A DNA stretch of 21,551 bases from a virus. A model generated the notes under the pieces. That model was not told the origin of the DNA. It worked only from the letters and a program-made list of their open reading frames with translations, and ran no database searches. The stretch lies in IMG/VR virus record IMGVR_UViG_3300002144_000297, positions 1-21,551 of that record; one strand, 5' to 3'. Position numbers and translations under genes: made by a program. Positions 14,358-21,551 of this stretch are shown here, piece by piece; the first letter of the stretch is position 1, and each line of letters starts with the position of its first letter.

Positions 14358-15374
14358 ATGAATGATTACACAATTGTAGAAAAGTATCAACAGACTAAAG
14401 ATCAAACTATTGCTATTAAACCTTTCTTTAATCCTAGTAAAGAAAACATGGGTTTAGAACAATATGGTTTGTCACTTCATGATGGAGTATTTCATGAAGA
14501 ATCATTAGCCTGTTTAGAAATGAATGGTGTTAAACGTTATGTTACAGGATTGAATGAATTTTCTCCTGAAGTAAAAATGTTACCCAAAACAGAAAAGGAA
14601 GCTAAGATTAAAGAGATTAGATCTGTAGTTGCTCAATTAGAAGCAGAATTAGCAGCTAATGTAGTTGATCCAGATGATAAAGATTTTTGGAATAAGCTTA
14701 CAGTGATGAAACCAGATAATTCAAAATTCTGGGATAAAATTAGTTTAAGATGTGGTAATGAACCTGTATTTTTAGATCCAGTAAAAGATCCATATGATTT
14801 AATTAAGTTACATGCTATTAATGCAGGAGGTTTTTCTATTGTTGCAAAATCACTAAGAGATGCAAGAGAAATGAATAATTCTCCTAAGTTTTATTTAGAT
14901 ACAGTACAAGAGTCATTATCTACAAGAACAGAACTTAGCAAATTAAAAAATAAAGCACTTGTGAGTCTGCAAACAATGTATGATTCTAATACTACTAAAT
15001 TAATGTATGTTGCTAAAATTTGTGATGTTGATAGTGTTCAATATGTAAAGAATACACCTAACGATATACTATATGAAAATATGGATAATTATATTAATGG
15101 GTTTGGAGCAGAGTCTTCAAAGAAAAGATCTGCTACACAATTTTTAGAAGTTGGTGGTCTTACAATGGAAGAATTAAAAATAAGAGCGCTTATTAAAGAT
15201 GCACTTTATTATAGATTTATTACAACTAAAGCTGGAGGTTGGATTGAGCCAATTGACAGTAATATTAGACTTGGTAAAACACCTTCTGAATGTTTAGCAT
15301 TTTTAAAGAACCCTGAAAATGAAGAATCTTTAATGGCACTTTTAGATAAAGTTGAACCATATTGGAATTCTTAA
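14358..15374 (+). CDS. Conserved structural-block protein of unknown function (338 aa)
   Basis: A soluble, mixed alpha/beta protein. Residues 60-110 contain a charged helix (EKEAKIKEIRSVVAQLEAEL), the middle has several Trp and Asp (FWNKLTVMKPDNSKFWDKIS), and the C-terminal half is helical with a short C-terminal Trp-Asn-Ser. It has no membrane segment or Cys cluster. I recall similar proteins in uncultured Bacteroidota phages between the capsid and the connector, with no function assigned. It ends 11 bp before the connector-like gene and is probably co-transcribed with it. A head-completion or neck role is likely from position only. Confidence 0.65.
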   Translation: MNDYTIVEKYQQTKDQTIAIKPFFNPSKENMGLEQYGLSLHDGVFHEESLACLEMNGVKRYVTGLNEFSPEVKMLPKTEKEAKIKEIRSVVAQLEAELAANVVDPDDKDFWNKLTVMKPDNSKFWDKISLRCGNEPVFLDPVKDPYDLIKLHAINAGGFSIVAKSLRDAREMNNSPKFYLDTVQESLSTRTELSKLKNKALVSLQTMYDSNTTKLMYVAKICDVDSVQYVKNTPNDILYENMDNYINGFGAESSKKRSATQFLEVGGLTMEELKIRALIKDALYYRFITTKAGGWIEPIDSNIRLGKTPSECLAFLKNPENEESLMALLDKVEPYWNS

Positions 15375-15385
15375 AACATTAAAAA

Positions 15386-16093
15386 ATGAACAATAACACT
15401 CTTTTACTTAAATTAAAACAAAGACTCAATAAACTTGATAGTCAAGATTATGATAACATAGAGTGTTGGCAGTTTGTTGAAGCTTTTAATAAAGTTCAAT
15501 TAGAGTGGTGTAGAAGAAATCTACATGGAGGCAATATGTATAAAGAAGGTGATGAGTTATCTAAAAAAAGAATAGATGATTTGCAACCTTTATTAATAGA
15601 ACTATCTTTAACAGGTACTGTTACTAATACATATTTTGAATCAGATAACTTTCCAGTAGATACGTATTTAGAATTTAAAAGAGTTGGTACTGATGCTACT
15701 TCAGAATGTTGTACAGATCCAAGATCAATGACTGTGTATTTATCGGAGGTTGCAAATGTTCCTTTATTATTAAGAGATCCTTTGAAGAATCCTGATTTTG
15801 ATTGGGGTGAAACATTTTGCACAATGCAAAATAATACAATAAGAATCTATAAAAATCCTGATTTTAATATTGTTAATCCGATCCTAACTTATTATAGAAA
15901 ACCTGTATACATTGAAGTATTAGGTTGTACAGATCCATATACAGGAGGGACAAGTTTAGTAAATATTGAATGTGAATTTAAAGATGATGTAGCTGAACTT
16001 ATGCTAGATGATACAGCATCTCTTATTGCTGGTGATATTGAAAATATATACCAACAACAAAGAGGTCAAGCTGCAGCTGAACGTAATAACTAA
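15386..16093 (+). CDS. Probable head-tail connector (ring / adaptor) protein
   Basis: 235 residues. An N-terminal helical part (about 1-70) with LLLKLKQRLNKLDSQDYDNI is followed by a beta-rich middle and a C-terminal stretch with ILTYYRKPVYIEVLGCTDPY (about 170-190), then NIECEFKDDVAELMLDDTAS and LIAGDIENIYQQQ. This last arrangement, YYRKP followed by an ECEF helix and an IIAGDIE-type helix, is one I recognise from connector or ring proteins of crAss-like and related Bacteroidota phages. Such proteins bind the portal and form the neck. Position after the capsid and before tail genes agrees. The precise ring position is not determined. Confidence 0.65.
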   Translation: MNNNTLLLKLKQRLNKLDSQDYDNIECWQFVEAFNKVQLEWCRRNLHGGNMYKEGDELSKKRIDDLQPLLIELSLTGTVTNTYFESDNFPVDTYLEFKRVGTDATSECCTDPRSMTVYLSEVANVPLLLRDPLKNPDFDWGETFCTMQNNTIRIYKNPDFNIVNPILTYYRKPVYIEVLGCTDPYTGGTSLVNIECEFKDDVAELMLDDTASLIAGDIENIYQQQRGQAAAERNN

Positions 16094-16143
16094 ATATATA
16101 AGAACTTTATTTGATAAATTAAAAATATTTTCTTATATTATTA

Positions 16144-16160
16144 ATGTACACTGATGTACA
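16144..16160. repeat. Paired ATGTACA repeats in the leader of the 510-aa gene
   Basis: ATGTACA at 16144-16150 and again at 16154-16160. Because TGTACA is its own complement, the pair is also an inverted repeat. Centre spacing is 10 bp, about one helical turn, which suits a bound protein dimer. A degenerate promoter-like sequence (TCTTATATTAT, 16131-16141) lies just upstream. This is a possible operator or promoter element for the gene at 16192. Confidence 0.4.
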
Positions 16161-16173
16161 AATATATATATCT

Positions 16174-16195
16174 AATTAAAAATTAAAAATTATGG
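16174..16195 (+). promoter_or_regulatory. A/T-rich translation leader shared with the capsid gene
   Basis: Tandem AATTAAAA-type elements end at the ATG (16192-16194), nearly identical to the leader of the capsid gene. The shared leader suggests that the 510-residue protein is also made in large amounts. No Shine-Dalgarno sequence is present. Confidence 0.4.
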
Positions 16196-17724
16196 CTTAT
16201 TTTAACAACGCGTTTAACAAAACGTTCATTGCAGATAGCACGTTATTGACGGCTGATACTGCAACAAGTGCCTTAACGGCAGGGCAACTAGCCTTGGTTG
16301 ATGGTTCTACTTGGAAGTCTGTTGCATTACTTGGTGGTTTAGCAGTTCCTGCTATTGGAACTGGTGACCTTGCCTATGTAGTACAAGGTTCTTTTTACAC
16401 TAAAGATACGATTGGAAACAATCCTGGACATGGTGGTTACAAAGAATCAGTAAAATCTAAGGGTATTAACCCAAGATACATTTCTAGATTGTGGAAAACA
16501 AATTGTCTTACTGCTACTCAAGCAACTGCTTCATTATCATTAGGTGCAAAATGTACTCCATGTGGAACCACACAATTCATGAGAATGGATGTAAAAGGTT
16601 CTCCAGCATTACGTTTCTTAAATCACAATGCTTATGCAATTGGTGATTCTGCAAACATTTGTTGTATTGATGGACAAACATATTTAGATCCTGCATTAGT
16701 GTTAGCTACTGAAGCTGCAATGATTGTTGGAAATGGATTAGCAAAAGGTACTGCCGGCTATGAAGCAGGTAATCCTTTAATTACTCCATTTGTAGCTGAA
16801 GCTGATTTAAATGGTGTTGCTACAGCAACATTATCTGCTGGTGGTACAGGATATGCTGTTGCATCTGACGTTGCAACAACAGGTGGTGCTTCAGGTTCAT
16901 CAGGATTAAAAGTAAACATTAATACAGTTGCTGGTGGTGCAGTTGCTACTTTTTCTATTGCAAATGTAGGTAGTGGATATGCTGTAGCTGATGTAATAAC
17001 AATTTCCGGTGGTGGTGCTGATGCAACATTTATTGTTGATACAGTTAGCGCTGGTGGTGTTGTTGTTTCTGTAACTGATGCTGCTGGACAAGTAGTACAA
17101 AGTGTATATACTATTGCTCAAGCACAAGGTCTTGCTGCTGCTGGAAATTATGCAGCTTCAACAACTCCTGATGCTGCTGCAGCTACTGTTACTGCATCTG
17201 TTCATTTTGTAGGAGCTTATGTTGATACTCAATTTGGAGATTGTTCTTTTGATACAAGAGATCATTTTAACAAAGAACCTGTAGAAATTATTGCAACTAT
17301 TCTAGATGAAACTGGTAATCCTTGTAATGATTGTGGTACTGCTGCAAGAACTCCTGGTCAAATGGAGCAAACTCAAGGTGAGCAAGTAATTAGAGAATTA
17401 ATTTTATCTGAAAGATACCGTCAGTCTCCTTACAACCAAGGAAATGCTGATAGTGCTAGAATCAGAGAAATTGAAATGTCTGATGAGCTTTTAGCTGCTG
17501 TAACAAGAACTGCTACTTATAGAGCTTACTATATTCAGCACACTGTGCCAAGATTTAATAACCCAACGGGTGTATTTGATAATGATCAATATGTATATAA
17601 AGTATATGTTAAATGTTCAGATACCGCTGCACAAGGTCAATTAGATGATTTATTTGAAGGTCTAGTTGCATGGGCTGGTGACAATGGTAATAAAATTGCT
17701 ATTGAAACTGGTGCGAACTGGTAA
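16192..17724 (+). CDS. Large virion structural protein with inserted Gly-rich repeats (510 aa)
   Basis: Residues 1-200 contain polar beta stretches and Cys pairs (GAKCTPCGTTQF, NICCIDGQTY). About residues 203-305 form a Gly/Ala/Val-rich segment with two repeats of the form GxGYAVAxDV...GG (near 217 and 258), a pattern typical of small beta domains grafted into phage surface proteins. The last 120 residues are charged and include LILSERYRQSPYNQGNADSA and a beta-rich end. The capsid-like leader and the strong terminator (17746-17781) suggest high expression. The gene lies in the tail position, so a major tail, sheath-like or decoration protein are candidates. I recognise the N-terminus (MAYFNNAFNKTFIA) from uncultured Bacteroidota phages but cannot name the role. 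Confidence 0.7.
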   Translation: MAYFNNAFNKTFIADSTLLTADTATSALTAGQLALVDGSTWKSVALLGGLAVPAIGTGDLAYVVQGSFYTKDTIGNNPGHGGYKESVKSKGINPRYISRLWKTNCLTATQATASLSLGAKCTPCGTTQFMRMDVKGSPALRFLNHNAYAIGDSANICCIDGQTYLDPALVLATEAAMIVGNGLAKGTAGYEAGNPLITPFVAEADLNGVATATLSAGGTGYAVASDVATTGGASGSSGLKVNINTVAGGAVATFSIANVGSGYAVADVITISGGGADATFIVDTVSAGGVVVSVTDAAGQVVQSVYTIAQAQGLAAAGNYAASTTPDAAAATVTASVHFVGAYVDTQFGDCSFDTRDHFNKEPVEIIATILDETGNPCNDCGTAARTPGQMEQTQGEQVIRELILSERYRQSPYNQGNADSARIREIEMSDELLAAVTRTATYRAYYIQHTVPRFNNPTGVFDNDQYVYKVYVKCSDTAAQGQLDDLFEGLVAWAGDNGNKIAIETGANW

Positions 17725-17745
17725 TATTTAAGTTACACAAATACT

Positions 17746-17781
17746 AAAAGGCAGGAGAATTAAAAAACTCCTGCCTTTTTT
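17746..17781 (+). terminator. Strong intrinsic terminator after the 510-aa gene
   Basis: GGCAGGAG (17750-17757) and CTCCTGCC (17768-17775) are perfect 8-bp arms with a 10-base A-rich loop and a six-T run (17776-17781). Flanking AAAA/TTTT can extend the stem, and the preceding A-run would allow weak function on the other strand. It is followed 21 bp later by promoter copy 3. Confidence 0.92.
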
Positions 17782-17802
17782 ATTTTATAATGTGTTTCTT
17801 TT

Positions 17803-17822
17803 TTTGTATATTATATATATAG
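17803..17822 (+). promoter_or_regulatory. Phage promoter motif, copy 3
   Basis: TTTGTATATTATATATATAG, 40 bp from its first base to the ATG at 17843, directly after the strong terminator. It differs from copy 1 only in the variable three-base segment. The terminator-promoter pair marks a clean boundary between transcription units, with the fibre genes downstream. Confidence 0.7.
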
Positions 17823-17842
17823 TATGATAAAGTTATAGAAAA

Positions 17843-18394
17843 ATGGCAGATAAACATATATTGAGCTTAGAAATCCCTACTGTGTCTAACTGTGGTTTAC
17901 TTTGTATTAAGGATACAAGTCAATATTCATCAGAGTTAGCAGTAGATTGTGAAGAATTATTAATCACTTTACCTGGATTTTCAGTTCCTGTATTAATTAA
18001 AGTTAATAAAGGATTTGACATGTGTTTAACAGCATGTATTTTAGCTTTACAAAAAATTGAATGTGGGACCGTTCAACAAGATATTCCAGATGGAATTTAT
18101 GTTATTAGATATAGTGTATCTCCTAATTTAAAAGTTTATGTGGAGTATAATCATTTAAGAGTAACAGCATTGTTGACTTCTTATTATAAAGTGTTATGCC
18201 AACTTAATGTACAAGCTTGCCAACCAGAATCTCAAAAACAGGCATTGTTAAGTGAAATGAGCTTTATTAAAACTATTATAGATGCTGCTGTAGCAAATGC
18301 AGAATACTGTCAATCTTCTGCACAAGCAATGCAATTATATAATTATGCAAAACAAAGATTAAGTAAAATAAATTGCCCAACAGGAAACTGTTAA
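17843..18394 (+). CDS. Cys-rich conserved phage protein of unknown function (183 aa)
   Basis: First gene of the fibre unit. The N-terminal half is beta-rich with spaced Cys (SNCGLLCIKD near 15-25, then DCEELLITLPGFSVPVLIKV). The middle has IPDGIYVIRYSVSPNLKVYV, and the C-terminal half is helical with Cys (LNVQACQPESQ, NAEYCQSSAQAMQLYNYAKQ) and ends CPTGNC. I recognise this family from uncultured aquatic Bacteroidota phages, where it often travels with the 64-residue Cys protein that follows. No function is assigned. Its place before the fibre suggests a baseplate or fibre-attachment part. The many Cys could bind metal or form disulfides in the virion. Confidence 0.65.
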   Translation: MADKHILSLEIPTVSNCGLLCIKDTSQYSSELAVDCEELLITLPGFSVPVLIKVNKGFDMCLTACILALQKIECGTVQQDIPDGIYVIRYSVSPNLKVYVEYNHLRVTALLTSYYKVLCQLNVQACQPESQKQALLSEMSFIKTIIDAAVANAEYCQSSAQAMQLYNYAKQRLSKINCPTGNC

Positions 18395-18432
18395 GTGATA
18401 AAATAATAAAAATTTAATAAAACCAATTAAAT

Positions 18433-18627
18433 ATGAATTGTGCAAATTGTAATGAAGGCTTTAGTTGTGGATGTCAAAAGATGATTGTAAATGGTATAAC
18501 TATTCACAAAACATGTCATAATGAATGGAAAAATAAAAACCTTTCCTCTAATGTGATTTCTTATACAAGCAACGATTTAAGTTTAGAATTAGCAAAAGAA
18601 CAAATTAAAAATTTAAGATCTAAATAA
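18433..18627 (+). CDS. Small zinc-ribbon-like protein (64 aa)
   Basis: N-terminal cysteines C3, C6, C12, C14 and C28 plus H25 (MNCANCNEGFSCGCQKM, then IHKTCHNEW) suggest one zinc site. The C-terminal half is a polar helix (SLELAKEQIKNLRSK). The pattern CxxCNEGFxCGCQK...VHKxC is one I recognise from small proteins next to fibre genes of Bacteroidota phages. It ends 3 bp before the next gene. Function unknown. A structural or assembly role with the 183-residue protein is plausible from repeated co-occurrence as I remember it. Confidence 0.65.
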   Translation: MNCANCNEGFSCGCQKMIVNGITIHKTCHNEWKNKNLSSNVISYTSNDLSLELAKEQIKNLRSK

Positions 18628-18630
18628 AAA

Positions 18631-19167
18631 ATGGCAGTTGCAAAAACATCTAATTCGGCTTATCAAGCAGATCAATGTCTTATTGAAAAAATTGATGTTG
18701 AGCAAAATTTTGCTAAGCAAACTTATGTAGTATTTAGAGAAAAAAAATTTGGAATAACACCATGTTGTTATGTAGATTATGAATCTGCAGTTATTGATAA
18801 AGCAATTTCAGATTGGAAATATAGTAGTGCATCAAAAGTAGTTATTTCTAGTGGTCTAGCTGGACTCTTTATTGAACCATTAGCACCAATTAATTCAGAA
18901 GCAAGTATTTTATGTCCAATAACTCCAAGTAATGTTTGTACAGTAATAGACTTACAAGAGTTATTAAAAAATAGAGAAACGTTTATATTTTCACAATTAA
19001 GCCCATTAATTGTTTGGACTATTACACATAATTTAAGTCAGTATCCGTCAGTAACAGTAGTAGATTTAAACAATCACATTGTTGTCGGAGATATAGTATA
19101 TACTAATAGTAATATATTAACAATAACTTTTGAAAATGCTTTTGCGGGATATGCCTATTTAAATTAA
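18631..19167 (+). CDS. Small virion protein with fibre-type C-terminal module (178 aa)
   Basis: The N-terminal two thirds is a mixed fold with some Cys (EKKFGITPCCYVDYESAV). From about residue 119 the protein carries SQLSPLIVWTITHNLSQYPS, then VTVVDLNNHIVVGDIVY and TITFENAFAGYAYLN at the end. This WxIxHNLxxxPSVTVVD...GDxxY...LTITFxxAFxGxAYLN pattern is familiar as a C-terminal module of phage fibre and receptor-associated proteins. The protein is therefore probably a short tail or fibre component, perhaps linking fibre to tail. It follows the zinc-ribbon-like gene and precedes the long fibre in one unit. Confidence 0.65.
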   Translation: MAVAKTSNSAYQADQCLIEKIDVEQNFAKQTYVVFREKKFGITPCCYVDYESAVIDKAISDWKYSSASKVVISSGLAGLFIEPLAPINSEASILCPITPSNVCTVIDLQELLKNRETFIFSQLSPLIVWTITHNLSQYPSVTVVDLNNHIVVGDIVYTNSNILTITFENAFAGYAYLN

Positions 19168-19203
19168 ACAAGAACAAAACAAATATAAAAAAAAACAAAT
19201 ATT

Positions 19204-21549
19204 ATGGCAATTAATTTCTTAAACACGGTTGATCTTAATAAGAATCAACTTAACAACGCGGTAATACAAAACCTAGCTGTAGATCCTGTTTCAGGGGAAG
19301 TTGGGCAGATAATATTTAACACGGCTGCTGATACTCTAAAACAGTATGTAGCAGATGTAGGAACTGGTTCTCCAGGATGGGTGGAAGTTGGTTCCACTAG
19401 TGTTGTAGCTGGTGCTGGCATAGGTGTTACCTTTTCTGGAGGGAATGCAATAGTAAGGAATACAGGTATTATAAGTGTACTAGATGGTACATACATCGAT
19501 CTAACAAAACAAGGTGGTGGGGATAATACACAATTAACCGCAGATCTATCTGCTGTTGACGGTACTTCTGTAGCAGGCACTAGATTTTTAAGCAAAGACA
19601 ACACGTGGGACGTGCCTACGTTCCCTACTGTAGGGAATGGTATTTTAACTGTTCAAGGAACGGGTGTTTTAGGAGGAACTGGAACATTTACCGCGAATCA
19701 ATCGGGTAATACCACTATATCAATAACTCACGACACTCAAACTCAAACTAACACAACTCCCTCCACCACTTTAACTCATGGTGGAACCTTTACAGCTCTT
19801 TCAGCTAATGCAAGTGTTGATGCTTCAGGTCATGTCACGGGTCAACAACTTACAACTTATACATTGCCAGCTGATTTGCAAGGTGTAACAAGTGTAAACT
19901 TCACAACAGACGGTACCGCTTTAAACGTAAACTCAAACACTGTTACAACTTCCGGTACCATGACGGGTATCTGGCAGGGTACAGCGGCTCAGTATGTAAA
20001 TGGTGAAGGAGATTTAACTACTTTTCCAGCTATTCCTCAAGGAGACATCACCCAGGTTAACATAACGGCCGGTTTTGGATTAAGTGGCACGTCTGTAAAC
20101 ACTACAACAGGGGCACATATTCAAACGCTGACTGTTGGGCAAGGAGATGGTATAACGGTTTCAGCAACTAATGTCGCTGTTAATAGCACAGTTGTTAGAA
20201 CTACCGGCACTCAATCTATTGCAGGCTCAAAAACTTTTACTGATCAAGTAACAATCCCTACTACTCCGACAGCCAACGCAAGCGCTGCTTCAAAGCAGTA
20301 TGTGGATCAATCAAACGTTGGACAATCAATATTTCAAGGCGGATATAACGCTGCTACAAATACACCAGACTTAGATGTTTCACCTTCTAACCTTATTAAG
20401 AAGGGTTGGTTCTGGGCAGTAACAGATACAGGTGTTTTCTTTGCGGAAACAGTTCAGCCAGGAGATTTAATATATGCTAACCAGGATAATCCAGGAGCAA
20501 CATTTGCTAATTGGGTTGTAGTTCAATCAGGACAAGACATTGCGACAGCAGGAGCATCAGATGGTGCAACGGTAAAAGGTATTGCCGGTTTTAACTCTGC
20601 TCACTTTAACGTGACATCTAATGGATGGGTTTCTTCTGATATATACGGCGGAGGTTCTACACTAGGTATTGTACCTTCTGGAGGCGTGGCCGGAACGTTC
20701 CTTAACGGAGCTGGTTCTTGGGCTACCCCCGCAGGTACTTATGTACTGCCAGTAGCAACAAGTACTGTTCTTGGGGGTGTTAAAATTGCAGATAACACCG
20801 TACAAACCACAGCGGCTAACACTATAACCACTACAGCTAGTAGAACATATGGTAGTCAATTTAATGCAGCGGGTCAAGTAGTGGTTAACGTTCCTTGGAC
20901 GGATACTACTTACAGCATGATGACGTCTACCGTCTTAGGCCTAGGCAAGTTATTTTCAGACACTACCCAAACCATCGGGGCCACCGCCGTAAGCGCCACC
21001 GCCTCTAGAACATATGGGGTTCAAAAGAATTCTAGTAATCAACTAGTAGTTAACGTGCCGTGGGTAAATACACAAAATGTAACTTCAGTTTCTCCAAGTA
21101 GCGCGAACAATCTTCTAGGTATGTCTGTAACGCCTACAACGGGCGCTGTTGTAGTAGGTCTAAATATAAATGGCCTTGCGGCGATCTCTACCCTTGACGA
21201 TGCAGATACTCTAGCTATTTATGACGGAGGTATTAACAAAAAGATATCTTTACTACAATTAGAAAATCACATTGGTGCCGCCAAGTCTAAAAGATTTATA
21301 CTTAACACGACAACGACTAATGTATCTCAGCAGGTTTCTCCTCCAGGTGGAACTATAGGATGGGTGGTTGCAGTAGGCGTAGCTTTAGGCGTAAGCACAG
21401 CTTTAGATTGTGCGGTGGAGATTATACAAACATCTAATGGAGCAACGGTGTATGCCGAAGTAACAAGATCAGGTACGGATGTAACAATTAACTTTTCAAC
21501 ACCAGTATCACAAGGCGATTATCAAGCTTTAATTACTAGAATATATTAA
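19204..21549 (+). CDS. Tail fibre / receptor-binding protein (781 aa)
   Basis: The N-terminus (MAINFLNTVDLNKNQLNNAV) is of a type that I recognise from fibres of Bacteroidota phages and probably attaches to the tail. The body is very rich in Thr, Gly, Ser, Asn and Val with repeated beta segments, including a fibre-type element (SIAGSKTFTDQVTIPTTPTA, then SAASKQYVD). Two 50-residue repeats lie at 519-568 and 574-623. The C-terminus (GTDVTINFSTPVSQGDYQAL, about 756-775) resembles the end module of the 178-residue protein. The gene is richer in G and C than its neighbours and uses codons such as ACG, GCC and ACC that are rare elsewhere here, which suggests exchange with other phages. Role: host recognition. 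Confidence 0.85.
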   Translation: MAINFLNTVDLNKNQLNNAVIQNLAVDPVSGEVGQIIFNTAADTLKQYVADVGTGSPGWVEVGSTSVVAGAGIGVTFSGGNAIVRNTGIISVLDGTYIDLTKQGGGDNTQLTADLSAVDGTSVAGTRFLSKDNTWDVPTFPTVGNGILTVQGTGVLGGTGTFTANQSGNTTISITHDTQTQTNTTPSTTLTHGGTFTALSANASVDASGHVTGQQLTTYTLPADLQGVTSVNFTTDGTALNVNSNTVTTSGTMTGIWQGTAAQYVNGEGDLTTFPAIPQGDITQVNITAGFGLSGTSVNTTTGAHIQTLTVGQGDGITVSATNVAVNSTVVRTTGTQSIAGSKTFTDQVTIPTTPTANASAASKQYVDQSNVGQSIFQGGYNAATNTPDLDVSPSNLIKKGWFWAVTDTGVFFAETVQPGDLIYANQDNPGATFANWVVVQSGQDIATAGASDGATVKGIAGFNSAHFNVTSNGWVSSDIYGGGSTLGIVPSGGVAGTFLNGAGSWATPAGTYVLPVATSTVLGGVKIADNTVQTTAANTITTTASRTYGSQFNAAGQVVVNVPWTDTTYSMMTSTVLGLGKLFSDTTQTIGATAVSATASRTYGVQKNSSNQLVVNVPWVNTQNVTSVSPSSANNLLGMSVTPTTGAVVVGLNINGLAAISTLDDADTLAIYDGGINKKISLLQLENHIGAAKSKRFILNTTTTNVSQQVSPPGGTIGWVVAVGVALGVSTALDCAVEIIQTSNGATVYAEVTRSGTDVTINFSTPVSQGDYQALITRIY
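20758..20907 (+). repeat. Tail-fibre internal repeat A
   Basis: Encodes 50 residues (TSTVLGGVKIADNTVQ, later TASRTYG and VVNVPWTDT). By eye it is identical to repeat B at 28 of 50 positions, with no gap. The DNA has diverged more than the protein, so the duplication is old or the copies came from different sources. Confidence 0.75.
20923..21072 (+). repeat. Tail-fibre internal repeat B
   Basis: Encodes 50 residues (TSTVLGLGKLFSDTTQ, later TASRTYG and VVNVPWVNT), the second copy of the unit at 20758-20907, 15 bp after it. The conserved end VNVPW in both copies may form the closing strand of a beta layer in the fibre shaft. Confidence 0.75.
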
Positions 21550-21551
21550 TT

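Noticed and set aside
16192-17724. Tail sheath assignment for the 510-residue protein
   Set aside because: Size and position would allow it, but I see no sheath motif and no tube gene after it. It is left as a structural protein of unknown role.
19245-19604. Minus-strand ORF of 119 residues inside the tail fibre gene
   Set aside because: It is the antisense of a low-complexity coding stretch, with no leader. The same applies to other long minus-strand frames at 11003-11371, 12849-13208 and 15496-15822.
20758-21072. CRISPR-like or tandem DNA repeat
   Set aside because: The repetition is at protein level inside the fibre gene, with only two diverged copies and no spacers.
1-21551. Defence, anti-defence, integration or transposition system
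   Set aside because: No integrase, transposase, terminal inverted repeats, attachment site, methylase or toxin-antitoxin pair was found on either strand. The content is explained by virion assembly, packaging and lysis.

Overview
The window is a virion-assembly segment of a tailed double-stranded DNA phage, almost entirely on the + strand. The host is most likely a member of the Bacteroidota, probably an aquatic flavobacterium-like bacterium. The reasons are a very AT-rich sequence, A/T-rich gene leaders (TAAAA or AAATT before the ATG) in place of Shine-Dalgarno sites, and protein families that I recognise from crAss-like and uncultured aquatic Bacteroidota phages. No host gene, tRNA, CRISPR array, transposon or integrase is visible. 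The crAss-like placement rests on gene order and remembered families, not on a search.

Layout. Positions 1-169 hold the start of a minus-strand gene that runs off the left edge, and 170-427 is a divergent intergenic region with one doubtful minus-strand mini-ORF. From 428 everything reads rightward. 428-2666 holds small genes plus a lysis group: a BhlA/UviB-type holin-like protein, a 31-residue membrane peptide, and an N-acetylmuramoyl-L-alanine amidase with a peptidoglycan-binding domain. 2668-5554 is a tight run of accessory genes: a winged-helix-like protein, an HU/IHF-like protein, a Cys-rich protein, a PD-(D/E)XK nuclease and three unknowns. 5554-10897 holds a small overlapping ORF, a GroES-like co-chaperonin, the large terminase subunit and the portal. 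11025-13970 holds a probable scaffold and the major capsid protein. 14043-17724 holds a small protein, an unknown, a connector-like protein and a large structural protein with an inserted glycine-rich domain. 17843-21549 holds two Cys-rich proteins, a small protein with a fibre-type C-terminus, and a 781-residue tail fibre.

Transcription. Near-identical copies of TTTGTATATTAT-n3-TATAG lie 40-46 bp before the start codons at 428, 11025 and 17843, with a weaker copy 37 bp before 1438. I read these as phage promoters. Two clear intrinsic terminators follow the capsid gene and the 510-residue protein gene, and the second is followed directly by a promoter copy. Together they divide the region into about four or five transcription units.

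How the genes fit together. The portal, scaffold and capsid protein build the prohead. The phage GroES homologue may adapt the host chaperonin for folding a virion protein. Terminase packages DNA, the connector and tail proteins complete the particle, the fibre binds the host, and holin plus amidase release progeny. I see no clear sign of a new defence or mobile system. The most notable items are the repeated promoter motif, the deviant terminase ATPase motif, the co-chaperonin beside terL, the unrecognised proteins within the virion block, and the compositionally distinct fibre.
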